Source of the DNA: Rhodococcus sp. B50
Lineage (GTDB): Bacteria > Actinomycetota > Actinomycetes > Mycobacteriales > Mycobacteriaceae
Length of the DNA: 64,000 bases
Reading direction: 5' to 3'
Assembly: GCF_013602415.1 (NCBI RefSeq)
Contig: NZ_WPAG02000003.1
Location: 1-64,000, forward strand
Shown here: positions 18,753 through 29,409 of the stretch, piece by piece
How positions within the stretch are numbered: position 1 is the stretch's first letter
Layout of the letters: each line of letters opens with the position of its first letter
The notes under the pieces: model-generated
The model's input: only the letters and a program-made list of their open reading frames with translations
Told to the model about the DNA's origin: nothing
Databases searched by the model: none
Made by a program: the position numbers and the translations under genes

Positions 18753-20440
18753 CCTCGGGCTTTCGCGGAGATAGCGAACCGACCGAGTGTCGCATACAAA
18801 GAATGGTGCTCTGAACTGCGAAGATGTGACTTGTCTAGGGTCATATCCGCCGCAGTTCGAGGAGCACCATTCCGGTGAGCAAGTCTACGTCCCCCTACCC
18901 TCGCGTGTCCGCATCGGCCACCGGAACCGGCGTCGTGTCCCATGCCGGCGCGGCTCTGCTGCTGCGCACCGCGGAGAAGACCGGCCTCGCTGGGGCGTTG
19001 ACGACCGAGCTCGCACCATATCGAAAACCGCTGGCCCGACACGATCCCGGCAAGATCGTGCTCGATCTCGCGACGGCATTGGCGATCGGCGGAGACTGCC
19101 TCGCCGACATCGCACAACTGCGGGCGCACCCGGAGATCTTCGGTGCGGTGGCCTCGGATCCCACCGTCTCCCGCCTGATCAGCGTGTTGGCCGCCGACGT
19201 CGACACCGCACTCGCCGCGATCGGACGGGCCCGCGCCACCGCCCGAGCCCACGCCTGGGCCGCTGCCGGCACATCGGCTCCCGACCACGCCATCGACGAA
19301 GCCCATCCGCTGGTCCTCGACATCGATGCCACCCTGGTCACCGCGCACTCGGAGAAGGAACAGGCCGCTCCGACGTTCAAGCGGGGCTTCGGGTTCCATC
19401 CGTTGTGCGCGTTCGTCGACCACGGCACCGGCGGTACCGGTGAACCCGTCGCGATGCTGCTGCGGCCGGGCAACTCCGGGTCGAATACTGCCGCCGATCA
19501 CATCACCGTGGTGCAGGACGCACTCGCGCAGTTGCCGTTCGACCCGACATATCGGGTCGGGAAGAAGGTGCTGGTGCGCGTCGACGGCGCCGGCGGCACC
19601 CACGGATTGGTCGAGTATCTGACCAAGCGCAGGCTCTCGTACTCGGTCGGATTCGGGTTGACCGACGCCCACGCCGAAGCGATCGACCTGGTTCCTGACC
19701 AGGCGTGGACCCCGGCCTACGATTCCGACGGCCAGGTCCGCGACGGGGCCTGGGTCGCCGAGATCACCGACCTGCTCGATCTGTCGACGTGGCCGGAAGG
19801 CATGCGGGTGATCGTCCGGAAGGAGAGGCCGCATCCGGGTGCACAGTTGCGGTTCACCGACCGCGACGGGCTACGCCTGACCGCGTTCGTCACCAACACC
19901 CGCCGAGGCCAACTGCCCGATCTGGAGCTGCGGCACCGGCGTAGGGCTCGGTGCGAGGACCGGATCCGAGCAGCGAAAGTCACCGGGTTGCAGAATCTTC
20001 CGTTGCACGGTTTCGATCAGAACCGGATCTGGTTGGCGCTCGTGCAACTCGCATGCGAGCTGCTCGCGTGGATGCAGATGCTCGCGTTGACCGAGGTTCC
20101 GGCACGGCGGTGGGAACCGAAACGGGTGCGGCTGCGGCTGCTGTCGATCGCGGGGAGGATCGCCCGACACGCCCGCCGTGTTCGTCTGCGGCTGGCCGTC
20201 ACAGCTCCGGATGTCGATGTTCTCATGGCCGGCCTGAACCGGCTCGCAGCGCTTCCTGCGCCTGCGTGACCAGTTCTTATCTGTCCGATCGAGACGAAAG
20301 GAAACCGTTCTCGGGGCCGTGGACCTCGGCGTCACCCGACCGTGTCGGGCGACCGAGCGTGGATGCACACCGGATCCACGGTCTCCACATCCAATCCGAA
20401 GCCGCTCAGGCCGGCACGCGGGACTCGCGAAAGATTGAGG
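18753..20440 (+). mobile_element. IS1380-family insertion sequence, copy B (1688 bp)
   Basis: The ends are imperfect inverted repeats: CCTCGGGCTTTCGCGGAG at 18753 and, read inwards from 20440, CCTCAATCTTTCGCGAGT. The target duplication is CTAG (18749-18752 and 20441-20444), the same tetranucleotide as copy A. The element is inserted inside the DUF1156 methylase, in the opposite orientation to that gene. Length equals copy A exactly. The two copies face away from each other across 14.2 kb, so recombination between them would invert the McrBC-to-DUF499 segment. Confidence 0.93.
18875..20269 (+). CDS. IS1380-family transposase (copy B)
   Basis: This is a 464-residue intact DDE transposase, colinear with copy A (no indels) with scattered substitutions, for instance LAGALTTELAPYRKP where A has LTTALTTELAQFRKP. 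The catalytic region LVLDIDATLVTAHSEKE, the VLVRVDGAGGTHGLVEYL segment and the RHRRRARCEDRIRAAK segment are all present. The start MSKSTSPYPR is about 120 bp inside the element's left end. It probably moves copy B and, given the near-identical ends, may also act on copy A. Confidence 0.92.
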   Translation: MSKSTSPYPRVSASATGTGVVSHAGAALLLRTAEKTGLAGALTTELAPYRKPLARHDPGKIVLDLATALAIGGDCLADIAQLRAHPEIFGAVASDPTVSRLISVLAADVDTALAAIGRARATARAHAWAAAGTSAPDHAIDEAHPLVLDIDATLVTAHSEKEQAAPTFKRGFGFHPLCAFVDHGTGGTGEPVAMLLRPGNSGSNTAADHITVVQDALAQLPFDPTYRVGKKVLVRVDGAGGTHGLVEYLTKRRLSYSVGFGLTDAHAEAIDLVPDQAWTPAYDSDGQVRDGAWVAEITDLLDLSTWPEGMRVIVRKERPHPGAQLRFTDRDGLRLTAFVTNTRRGQLPDLELRHRRRARCEDRIRAAKVTGLQNLPLHGFDQNRIWLALVQLACELLAWMQMLALTEVPARRWEPKRVRLRLLSIAGRIARHARRVRLRLAVTAPDVDVLMAGLNRLAALPAPA

Positions 20441-20843
20441 CTAGAGGGATGGTGCCACCACCGGCAAATGGGTCGAGAATCGGCGGCGGGTTCCCGTCAG
20501 TAGAGGCGAGGATCTCATCATGAGCACGGCGCAGCAGGTTTTCGTCGCCGGCATTCTCCCAGACCACCAGCTGTTCGATGATCTCGTGGAGTCGCTTACG
20601 TTCCTTCGCGACAGCCTCATCCGTAGGGAACCGGTCCGGAAACGACGACGGGTCATCGACGAGCTGGGCGAACAGCACGGCTCGGGCGGCGGCGAGGGGT
20701 CGGCGGGCCCACCATAGATGCAATGTGGAGGGGTGACCGTGGCGGATCGACTTCTCGCGGGCCGATTCGGCGTTGATCTTCTCCAGCGGCAACGCGACCT
20801 CGATGAGCTTGCGACGGGGAACAGCGGTGGTGTCGGCGGTCAC
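20406..20843 (-). pseudogene. DUF1156 adenine-specific DNA methylase, 5' part with IS-derived tail
   Basis: The true N-terminus of the methylase is at 20843: LIEVALPLEKINAESAREKS, HPSTLHLWWARRPLAAARAV, DUF1156 hallmarks. It ends with the AdoMet motif I region (PILDPFAGGGTIPL) at residues ~120-133. The native frame should continue LEAQRLGLEAHASDLNP at 18752. Instead translation enters IS1380 copy B and terminates at 20406 after ASIFRESRVPA. The product is therefore a 145-residue stub without the catalytic DPPY motif. The SNF2 helicase gene ends 117 bp upstream. Confidence 0.9.
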
Positions 20844-20959
20844 GAGGCGGGTCCTTCTCTACGTACATCGGTGCTGCTGGGAGCCTGGTATGGGAAACAG
20901 TAGTGTCGGGCGTGCCGTGATCCAGCGGGGGTGCCCGATCGGGTGAGACCGTGAGGCTG

Positions 20960-24463
<3,504 letters not shown>

Positions 24464-24772
24464 TGTCCGTACTCCTTCTCCCCTGCGGCGTCGTTGCCGT
24501 ACGTGTGTGATCGTTCGCCGGGCGAAGAACGTCACACGCACCCGGAATTACAGATATTCCGATCCGACTGTGCGGACTCTGTCAGGCATGTTCCTAGGGT
24601 GTTCTCGTTGCTCGGGGTCGGACAGCGCAGGTACGCAACGCTAGTTGCGATGCTCGGGGGTCGTCGCGGGATTCCCGGGCGTGCCCGGTGCTGTCGCAGT
24701 ACCCACGCCAAGTGCCACGGTATGTTGACGCACGAAACTGCTTCAATCAGGCAAGATGAGGGGAATCTACGC
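24464..24772. other. Divergent intergenic region
   Basis: This roughly 310-bp spacer separates the minus-strand helicase operon from the plus-strand repeat-bearing gene. Both promoters presumably lie here. I see no stem-loop or operator clear enough to name, and no supported small gene. The stretch just before 24773 supplies GAGGGG 9 bases upstream of the GTG start. Confidence 0.4.
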
Positions 24773-25427
24773 GTGATCCCGGCGACCGATCCGATGAGTG
24801 GATATCTCCCTGTCGGGAGATATACCTGCACACTTGAGGAAGTTCAGCGTGTCTTCGTTGAAGATTCGCAGTTCGCAGGATCTGTCACCCGCCGCAAGCT
24901 GTTCGCAGGCCTCGTGCGCTACATGGCCGAATGGGAACGCCTCGAGGACATGGTTGGTACGAGCGATGTACTTCGTCGAATCTGGGTCGGCGGCAGCTTC
25001 ACCAGCGCCAAGCTGGATCCCGACGACGTTGACGTGTCACCGATCTTGGACGGCCCCAAGCTTGACGCAATCAAAGGCAAGCCGGGCTGCGGGAAGATAG
25101 GCAAGCTCTTCGGGAACCGGGAACCGGGAACCGGGAACCGGGAACCGGGAACCGGGAACCGGGAACCGGGAGTCGGTTGTACGGGATTTCGGGGTAGAGC
25201 CGTTCCCGGTCACCTGGTGGCCCGTCACGACGATGCATGCGCGCGAGATATCGATTCTCGAACATGACTATGTGCTGGTCCGCGGATTGATGGATGATTT
25301 TTGGCAGCGCGTCCGTTCATCTCCGGTGAAGGGGCCACTTACCGTCGCAGATTCGGCGCCGCGCCGCGGGTACCTGGAGGTGATCAGAGATGGGCTTGGC
25401 GGATCGCTTTCCTCAGCTGCTGCGTGA
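24773..25427 (+). pseudogene. DUF6932-like gene with a 7-bp repeat tract, presently out of frame (candidate phase-variable gene)
   Basis: The start GTG at 24773 (GAGGGG 9 bp upstream) gives MIPATDPMSGYLPVGRYTCT, RIWVGGSFTSAKLDPDDVDV, ILDGPKLDAIKGKPG: the N-terminal nucleotidyltransferase-like half of DUF6932 proteins (GGSF...D.DV). It runs into eight GGGAACC units (25112-25167). After the repeat the family's C-terminal half (VVRDFGVEPFPVTWWP, YVLVRGLMDDFWQR, DSAPRRGYLEVI) continues to 25427, but in the next frame; the current frame stops at 25267. All three frames are open through the tract. Loss of one unit, or gain of two, restores a single frame. The second gene's SD lies inside this C-terminus. 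Confidence 0.75.
25112..25167 (+). repeat. Eight perfect tandem GGGAACC units plus a degenerate ninth
   Basis: Units run 25112-25118, 25119-25125 and so on to 25161-25167, then GGGAGTC at 25168-25174. In protein the tract reads as cycles of REPGTGN. Seven is not a multiple of three, so each unit gained or lost shifts the reading frame. The single-unit ancestor would read LFGNRESVVRDFG, which fits the family without a gap. Confidence 0.95.
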
Positions 25428-26310
25428 CTACCAGTCCCCAGCCTGGCTCGACACCGATGACAATGACGATGACGTCGACCTCGTCTCCGGTGCTCGTCGC
25501 TCACTCGCGACGTCACTTCAAGCGATCGAGCCGCGAATGGGCCTGCCGACGCTGATCAGCCTGCGTATCTTCGGAGCGAATGTCGAGAATGGCAGCTTGA
25601 CCAGCAACATCGCGTTCGTCCTACCTCGGTTTCAGAAAGAGATCGAAGCGGCACTGCCCCAGGACGCTGTGAAGCGTGGAATCGGCCGCATCGAAGCGGT
25701 CGGTTTGCGCGAGGGAAGTACGATCATCGACCTTCGCCCGGTCTTTCCGGAGCCCGCACCCGAAGGGTCGATAGGCGAGGACGCAGATACGGAGTTCGAC
25801 TTCGCCGTGCGTCGCGTCCTCGCAATCCACGATGGCCTTGAGCAGGGGGAATTACCCCTGAGCTGGAAAAATGGGGACAAGGAACTCCTCAATGCGGTAC
25901 GCATGATGGCCGACGATCTCCGGACTGCGGGCGTCGGCCTGGAAGTGACCGCCTTTCAGCACAGGGGGGACCGGCGGAGATCGCGACTCTCCATGGCCGG
26001 TGTCAGGCATGCCAACGAGGTGTTCAAGGGTCGACAGCGCACCACCCCTGAAGAACTGGGTGGTTATACGCACAGCATCAGCATCGACGGCAAGCTTGTC
26101 CTCGCGACCCGCATGGCGCCACGGGCGAAGAAGCACGAAGTGGTTGGAGTCCCTCAATCGCTGATCAAGGAAAATCAGATCCCACTGGGTGAGTACATCC
26201 GTGTGGAAGTTGATCAGACGATTACTTCCGATCGCACAGGAAAAGTGCTCGACACCACCAATGTGTTCCGGCGGATCATCCAGCACGACGAGAAGCTACT
26301 GGACGGCTGA
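25390..26310 (+). CDS. Unknown protein coupled to the repeat-bearing DUF6932-like gene
   Basis: The product has 306 residues. The start ATG at 25390 follows an unusually good SD (GGAGGTGA) lying within the last codons of the preceding gene, and the two genes overlap by 38 bp in different frames. Translation of this gene may therefore depend on ribosomes completing the upstream gene. The N-terminus is acidic (LDTDDNDDDVDL), followed by mixed alpha/beta sequence, then a C-terminal half rich in strands (GGYTHSISIDGKLVLATRMA, EYIRVEVDQTITSDRTGKVL). I recognise no domain. It may be the partner or effector of the DUF6932-like protein. It ends without an evident terminator. Confidence 0.7.
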   Translation: MGLADRFPQLLRDYQSPAWLDTDDNDDDVDLVSGARRSLATSLQAIEPRMGLPTLISLRIFGANVENGSLTSNIAFVLPRFQKEIEAALPQDAVKRGIGRIEAVGLREGSTIIDLRPVFPEPAPEGSIGEDADTEFDFAVRRVLAIHDGLEQGELPLSWKNGDKELLNAVRMMADDLRTAGVGLEVTAFQHRGDRRRSRLSMAGVRHANEVFKGRQRTTPEELGGYTHSISIDGKLVLATRMAPRAKKHEVVGVPQSLIKENQIPLGEYIRVEVDQTITSDRTGKVLDTTNVFRRIIQHDEKLLDG

Positions 26311-26404
26311 CGGACACGCAGGTCAGCGAAATGTCATAAGAGGCCGATATCGGCGGCTATCCACTCGGCGTCAGGATAGGCACGTCCAAATGAGCTGACG
26401 GCGG

Positions 26405-27037
26405 TCAGTGGCGCCACTTCGGTCGGTAGTGCCGGGCGCGAGCGATCCCATCGTCGTAATCGTCGACGTACTCCCCCGCCCCCGGCGTGTAGTCGCCGCC
26501 GACGCGATCCCGGTCGTAGGCCATGAACACCACATCGGGACGCCCGTCGTTGTACGCACGGAAAGTGTTGTAGTCCCATCCCTCGGGTGCGTAGTCGTCG
26601 TTCCACTTCAGCCGCGCAACGGGCACGAATCCCGCATCGGCATACAGATCGGGCAGGACCGTGTCGAAGCAGTCCAGGCGCCGGCCGCCAAGCGCGGTGG
26701 CCTGGGAGAGCATCGACTGCACGGCCTTCGGGTGCGCGCAGTTCCTGTGGGCGAACGCCGAGACGATCTCGTCTCCTTTGAGCGCGACACCGGCCCGTCC
26801 GTCGTCGGTCACCAGAAGACGCATCTGTCGGTATTCGTCCTCGTCGTAGACGTACACCGACGCGGCGTAGGGATTCTTGCGGGTCAGTTCGAGCATCTGG
26901 GCGCGATAGACACCGGAGTCGGATGGATCGAGCTCGTAGAGCGTCGGCACCGACATGCCAGCGGAGGTGAAGCGTTCACGTTCGGTGTCGGGCAGGTTGT
27001 GCTCGGCAGCAGGGGTGATCCGCTGCCCGTTGATCAG
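26405..27037 (-). CDS. GNAT/acyltransferase-like protein, possible CTG start
   Basis: The region reads LINGQRITPAAEHNLPDTER, MSVPTLYELDPSDSGVYRAQ, VSAFAHRNCAHPKAVQSMLS, GGRRLDCFDTVLPDLYADAG, FVPVARLKWNDDYAPEGWDY. The last parts resemble the end of GNAT-like folds on phage and plasmid proteins (a loner strand, then YADAGFVPVARL). The frame is open far upstream (to 27538), but codon use shows that the stretch 27034-27186 is read in another frame. The most economical start is CTG at 27037, overlapping the stop of the 50-residue gene (CTGA). An internal ATG at SAGMSV is the only ATG. The substrate is unknown. Confidence 0.5.
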   Translation of the reverse strand: MINGQRITPAAEHNLPDTERERFTSAGMSVPTLYELDPSDSGVYRAQMLELTRKNPYAASVYVYDEDEYRQMRLLVTDDGRAGVALKGDEIVSAFAHRNCAHPKAVQSMLSQATALGGRRLDCFDTVLPDLYADAGFVPVARLKWNDDYAPEGWDYNTFRAYNDGRPDVVFMAYDRDRVGGDYTPGAGEYVDDYDDGIARARHYRPKWRH

Positions 27038-27186
27038 AAGCCCAGAGCTTCGGCTTCCTCGATCTTCGGGTCGGTGAAGCGCTGCTCGATCTTCTTGCGT
27101 TGGTCCTCCGGAAGCTCCGGGCTCCACCCGTACTGCCTCCAGAACTTCTCGCGGCGTTCCTGCGTCATCGGTTCCTCGTTGTGCAT
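27034..27186 (-). CDS. 50-residue protein nested out of frame in a longer open frame
   Basis: The start at 27186 follows GGAAGGAAC by 5 bases. The product reads MHNEEPMTQERREKFWRQYG then WSPELPEDQRKKIEQRFTDP and ends EAEALGF: a charged, probably helical small protein with an aromatic motif FWRQYGW. In the last 28 codons 23 end in G or C, against 9 of 28 for the overlapping frame, so this is the coding frame here. It lies between an MCKPKPGPRC-type protein and the GNAT-like protein and is probably co-translated with both. Function unknown. Confidence 0.7.
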   Translation of the reverse strand: MHNEEPMTQERREKFWRQYGWSPELPEDQRKKIEQRFTDPKIEEAEALGF

Positions 27187-27538
27187 CGTCGGTTCCTTCC
27201 TGATGTGTCTGTCCTGCGCGGGCGCGGCGCAGCGCGTCGGTTTGCTCAGCTCGTAGTTTTTCAGCATCGCGCAGACGCTCGGTCAACGCGTGCCGGGTAT
27301 TCGGGTCGGTGGTGGCAGCGACTGCTGCTCGGAGCTCGCTCTGCCCGCCGGGCGTGGCGTCGTACAGCGCCAGGGCCTGAGCATGGTCAGCTTCGGCTGC
27401 CACGAGTCGTTGTTGCAGCCGCAGCTGAGCCGGGTTGTCGGCGAGCCGCGCGCGTGCGGTGTCGACGCGGGCGGCGGCTTTGGTGAGGCGGGCGCGCATG
27501 TGCGGGGTGCAGCGGGGGCCGGGTTTGGGTTTACACAT
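27150..27538 (-). CDS. Coiled-coil plasmid protein of the MCKPKPGPRC type (3' end unresolved)
   Basis: It starts at 27538, overlapping the amidohydrolase stop (TGATG). The opening MCKPKPGPRCTPHMRARLTK is a signature I associate with small actinobacterial plasmid and phage proteins of unknown function. It is followed by an Ala/Arg-rich helical stretch (VDTARARLADNPAQLRLQQR) likely to form a coiled coil. GC-rich third positions support coding to about codon 125. Beyond that the frame has no stop until 26405, though codon use there favours other frames. The real C-terminus may thus come from a lost stop, a frameshift, or a genuine 377-residue fusion. The end given here is approximate. Confidence 0.5.
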
Positions 27539-28347
27539 CAGCTGGCTACCTGTGCGGTGATCGCGTCGATCAGGTCGGCGAGGGCGCGGCCGAGCCGGTC
27601 GATGCGCGCAGTATCGGGGGTGCGCGGATCGGTGAGGTAGGTATCGCGGCGCAGCTCGATCATCACCGAGCTCACGCGTTCGTCGCGGCCGTAGTGGCGC
27701 AGCGGCACGTAAGTTCCGCCGTAGGGGGTGTTCTCGGCGATCTGATCGATCTCGGACAGGGAGGCGAACGCACTACGGACGGCGTCGATCAACCAATCGG
27801 GGGTGTGGACGGTGTCGGTGCCGATGCACAGCGCCGGACGCTCGGCGATGGGGTCCTCGAACCCGGACGGGGCGGCGGGATAGGAGTGCAGGTCGATGAT
27901 CACCGCCCGCCCGCACGTGTGCAGGCGGTCGTCGACGGCGGCGGTGACCGCATCGGCGTAGGGACGGAAATAGGCATCGATCAACTCGGCGGTGCGCGGA
28001 TACGGCTCGGCGCGCAAAGGGCCGCCGGCGCAGGTCCGGGTGTAGACCGCGCCCCGGCCGAAGACATTAGCCGGCTCGCCGGCATCGGGGAACCGTTCGG
28101 GGTCGACCACCAGCCGCGAGAGGGTGTTGACCACGGTCGTCGGTTTCAGGCCGGTGTGGCGTAGTGCTGCTGCCGCGATCTCGTCGGTGGCGGTGTCGGT
28201 TGCTTCGTCGAGTTCGGCTGCGAGTTCGATATCGGTGAGCAGTAGGTCCGGACGCAGTTCGAAAGGGATCACACGGGAGGCGTGCGGTACGTGGATCAGT
28301 ACCGGGGATCGGTCGTCTCCTCGGGCGAAGAGTGCGGAGTTGGGCAC
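27538..28347 (-). CDS. N-formylglutamate amidohydrolase family protein
   Basis: The product has 269 residues from a GTG at 28347. Family motifs are PVLIHVPHASRVIP (metal-binding His), VVNTLSRLVVDPERFPD, and AVIIDLHSYPAAPSGFED (Asp-Leu-His-Ser metal/catalytic region). The reference enzyme hydrolyses N-formyl-L-glutamate to glutamate and formate in histidine breakdown, with related enzymes acting on formimino compounds. No histidine-utilisation genes are nearby. The gene is instead grouped with small plasmid genes, so its substrate here is uncertain; a peptidoglycan- or metabolite-directed amidase is possible. Length is normal and nothing is missing. Confidence 0.82.
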   Translation of the reverse strand: MPNSALFARGDDRSPVLIHVPHASRVIPFELRPDLLLTDIELAAELDEATDTATDEIAAAALRHTGLKPTTVVNTLSRLVVDPERFPDAGEPANVFGRGAVYTRTCAGGPLRAEPYPRTAELIDAYFRPYADAVTAAVDDRLHTCGRAVIIDLHSYPAAPSGFEDPIAERPALCIGTDTVHTPDWLIDAVRSAFASLSEIDQIAENTPYGGTYVPLRHYGRDERVSSVMIELRRDTYLTDPRTPDTARIDRLGRALADLIDAITAQVAS

Positions 28348-28538
28348 GTTGTGTCTCCTCTGCGGGGTCCTTGTAGCGAGTGTGCGTGCGGCGGTGGGGC
28401 TAGGGACGCGAATTGTCCTCGAGGTGGTAGCGATTCACCAAGCAGGTGGGACGCACGTTGCGCTGGCCGTGTGCGGGATGGCCGGTTTCCGGCTGCTCTT
28501 GTGGCTGTGGAGCGAGGCGGGAAGCGAAGAGTTGTCGA

Positions 28539-28829
28539 TCATCGACACTCACCACAGAACTGCAGGTCGCGCGCTTCGTACCCGTTATCAAAACCGCTGC
28601 GACGCCGCAGAATACGGACTGCGCACTTCATCTCGATCGGCTCGAGGATCCGTGATGCATACACGCCATGTGCGCAGTCGAGGAATTGGACACGGTCGTG
28701 GTCTGCGAGCTCGGCTCCGGTAGGGCGGTTGTGGTGGGAAGAAATGTTCAGGTTGGACGTCGCTGCCTCATAAGACGGGTCGGGTTCGATCAACCGCCCC
28801 AGCCTCATATCTGCCGACACACTAGTCAC
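28539..28829 (-). CDS. Hypothetical 96-residue protein
   Basis: It starts MTSVSADMRLGRLIEPDPSY and ends with two cysteines (LQFCGECR). Third codon positions are moderately GC-rich, better than in the alternative frames, which is the main support. There is no recognisable domain. The remaining sequence down to the amidohydrolase start (28348-28538) shows no supported gene. It could be a surviving piece of a larger lost gene. Confidence 0.35.
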   Translation of the reverse strand: MTSVSADMRLGRLIEPDPSYEAATSNLNISSHHNRPTGAELADHDRVQFLDCAHGVYASRILEPIEMKCAVRILRRRSGFDNGYEARDLQFCGECR

Positions 28830-28920
28830 GTCGACGGTCGAGCCGCTGGAGAACTCCTCATCCGAGTGTTCGAGACCCCTCGGTCAGTTCGTCGGCAGGT
28901 TCTCGCTCACGTTCCTACCA

Positions 28921-29170
28921 TCACGTCATCGAGTAACGGCCGAGGAACTGCTCGCCCAGCGCACCGGCGGCCGGGACAGTATCCGATGTCACGTCGTCGA
29001 AGATGGCGATGGTGGAAGTGCGCGGCGACCGCAGCTGCTCGACCAGCTTCGCGATCGCGACACTGGTCTGGTCCTGGGCGCAACGAGCGACGGCAAGGGT
29101 GGTGAAAACGATTGTCAGGTGCGCTTCGATGGAGTTGCGGGTGCGGTGGAACATCGGTCGTGCTGAAGGA
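28921..29170 (-). pseudogene. IS1634/IS4-type transposase C-terminal remnant
   Basis: The sequence MFHRTRNSIEAHLTIVFTTL, then AVARCAQDQTSVAIAKLVEQ, is the characteristic end of IS1634/IS4-type transposases (the FHR...IEAHL...FxALA block). The catalytic portion upstream is missing, and the frame degenerates on both sides. Within 29280-29342 on the plus strand, a stretch reading LDIFNDVEDLWRCRTTVNCT looks like another transposase tail. No element ends could be found. The remnant indicates past insertions beside the alcohol dehydrogenase gene. Confidence 0.6.
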
Positions 29171-29409
29171 GTGCTGCACTATCTCGTGCCCGGTGTACTG
29201 GAGCGACGGCAGCTACTTCGGTCCCGCGCCATTGTCAACGCGCACCGGTTCATCTTCGACAGCCGTGAGCAGGCGTTGCCGAGCGTCTCGACATCTTCAA
29301 CGACGTCGAAGACTTGTGGCGCTGCCGCACCACCGTGAACTGCACCGACGCGTGACCCGCGGCATCCAGGTGACGAAGGCGATCCAGGAGGCCAAGTGCA
29401 TTCTGGGGA

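Noticed and set aside
25112..25174. CRISPR-like or minisatellite array
   Set aside because: Units are 7 bp with no spacers, inside a coding region; this is a simple tandem repeat.
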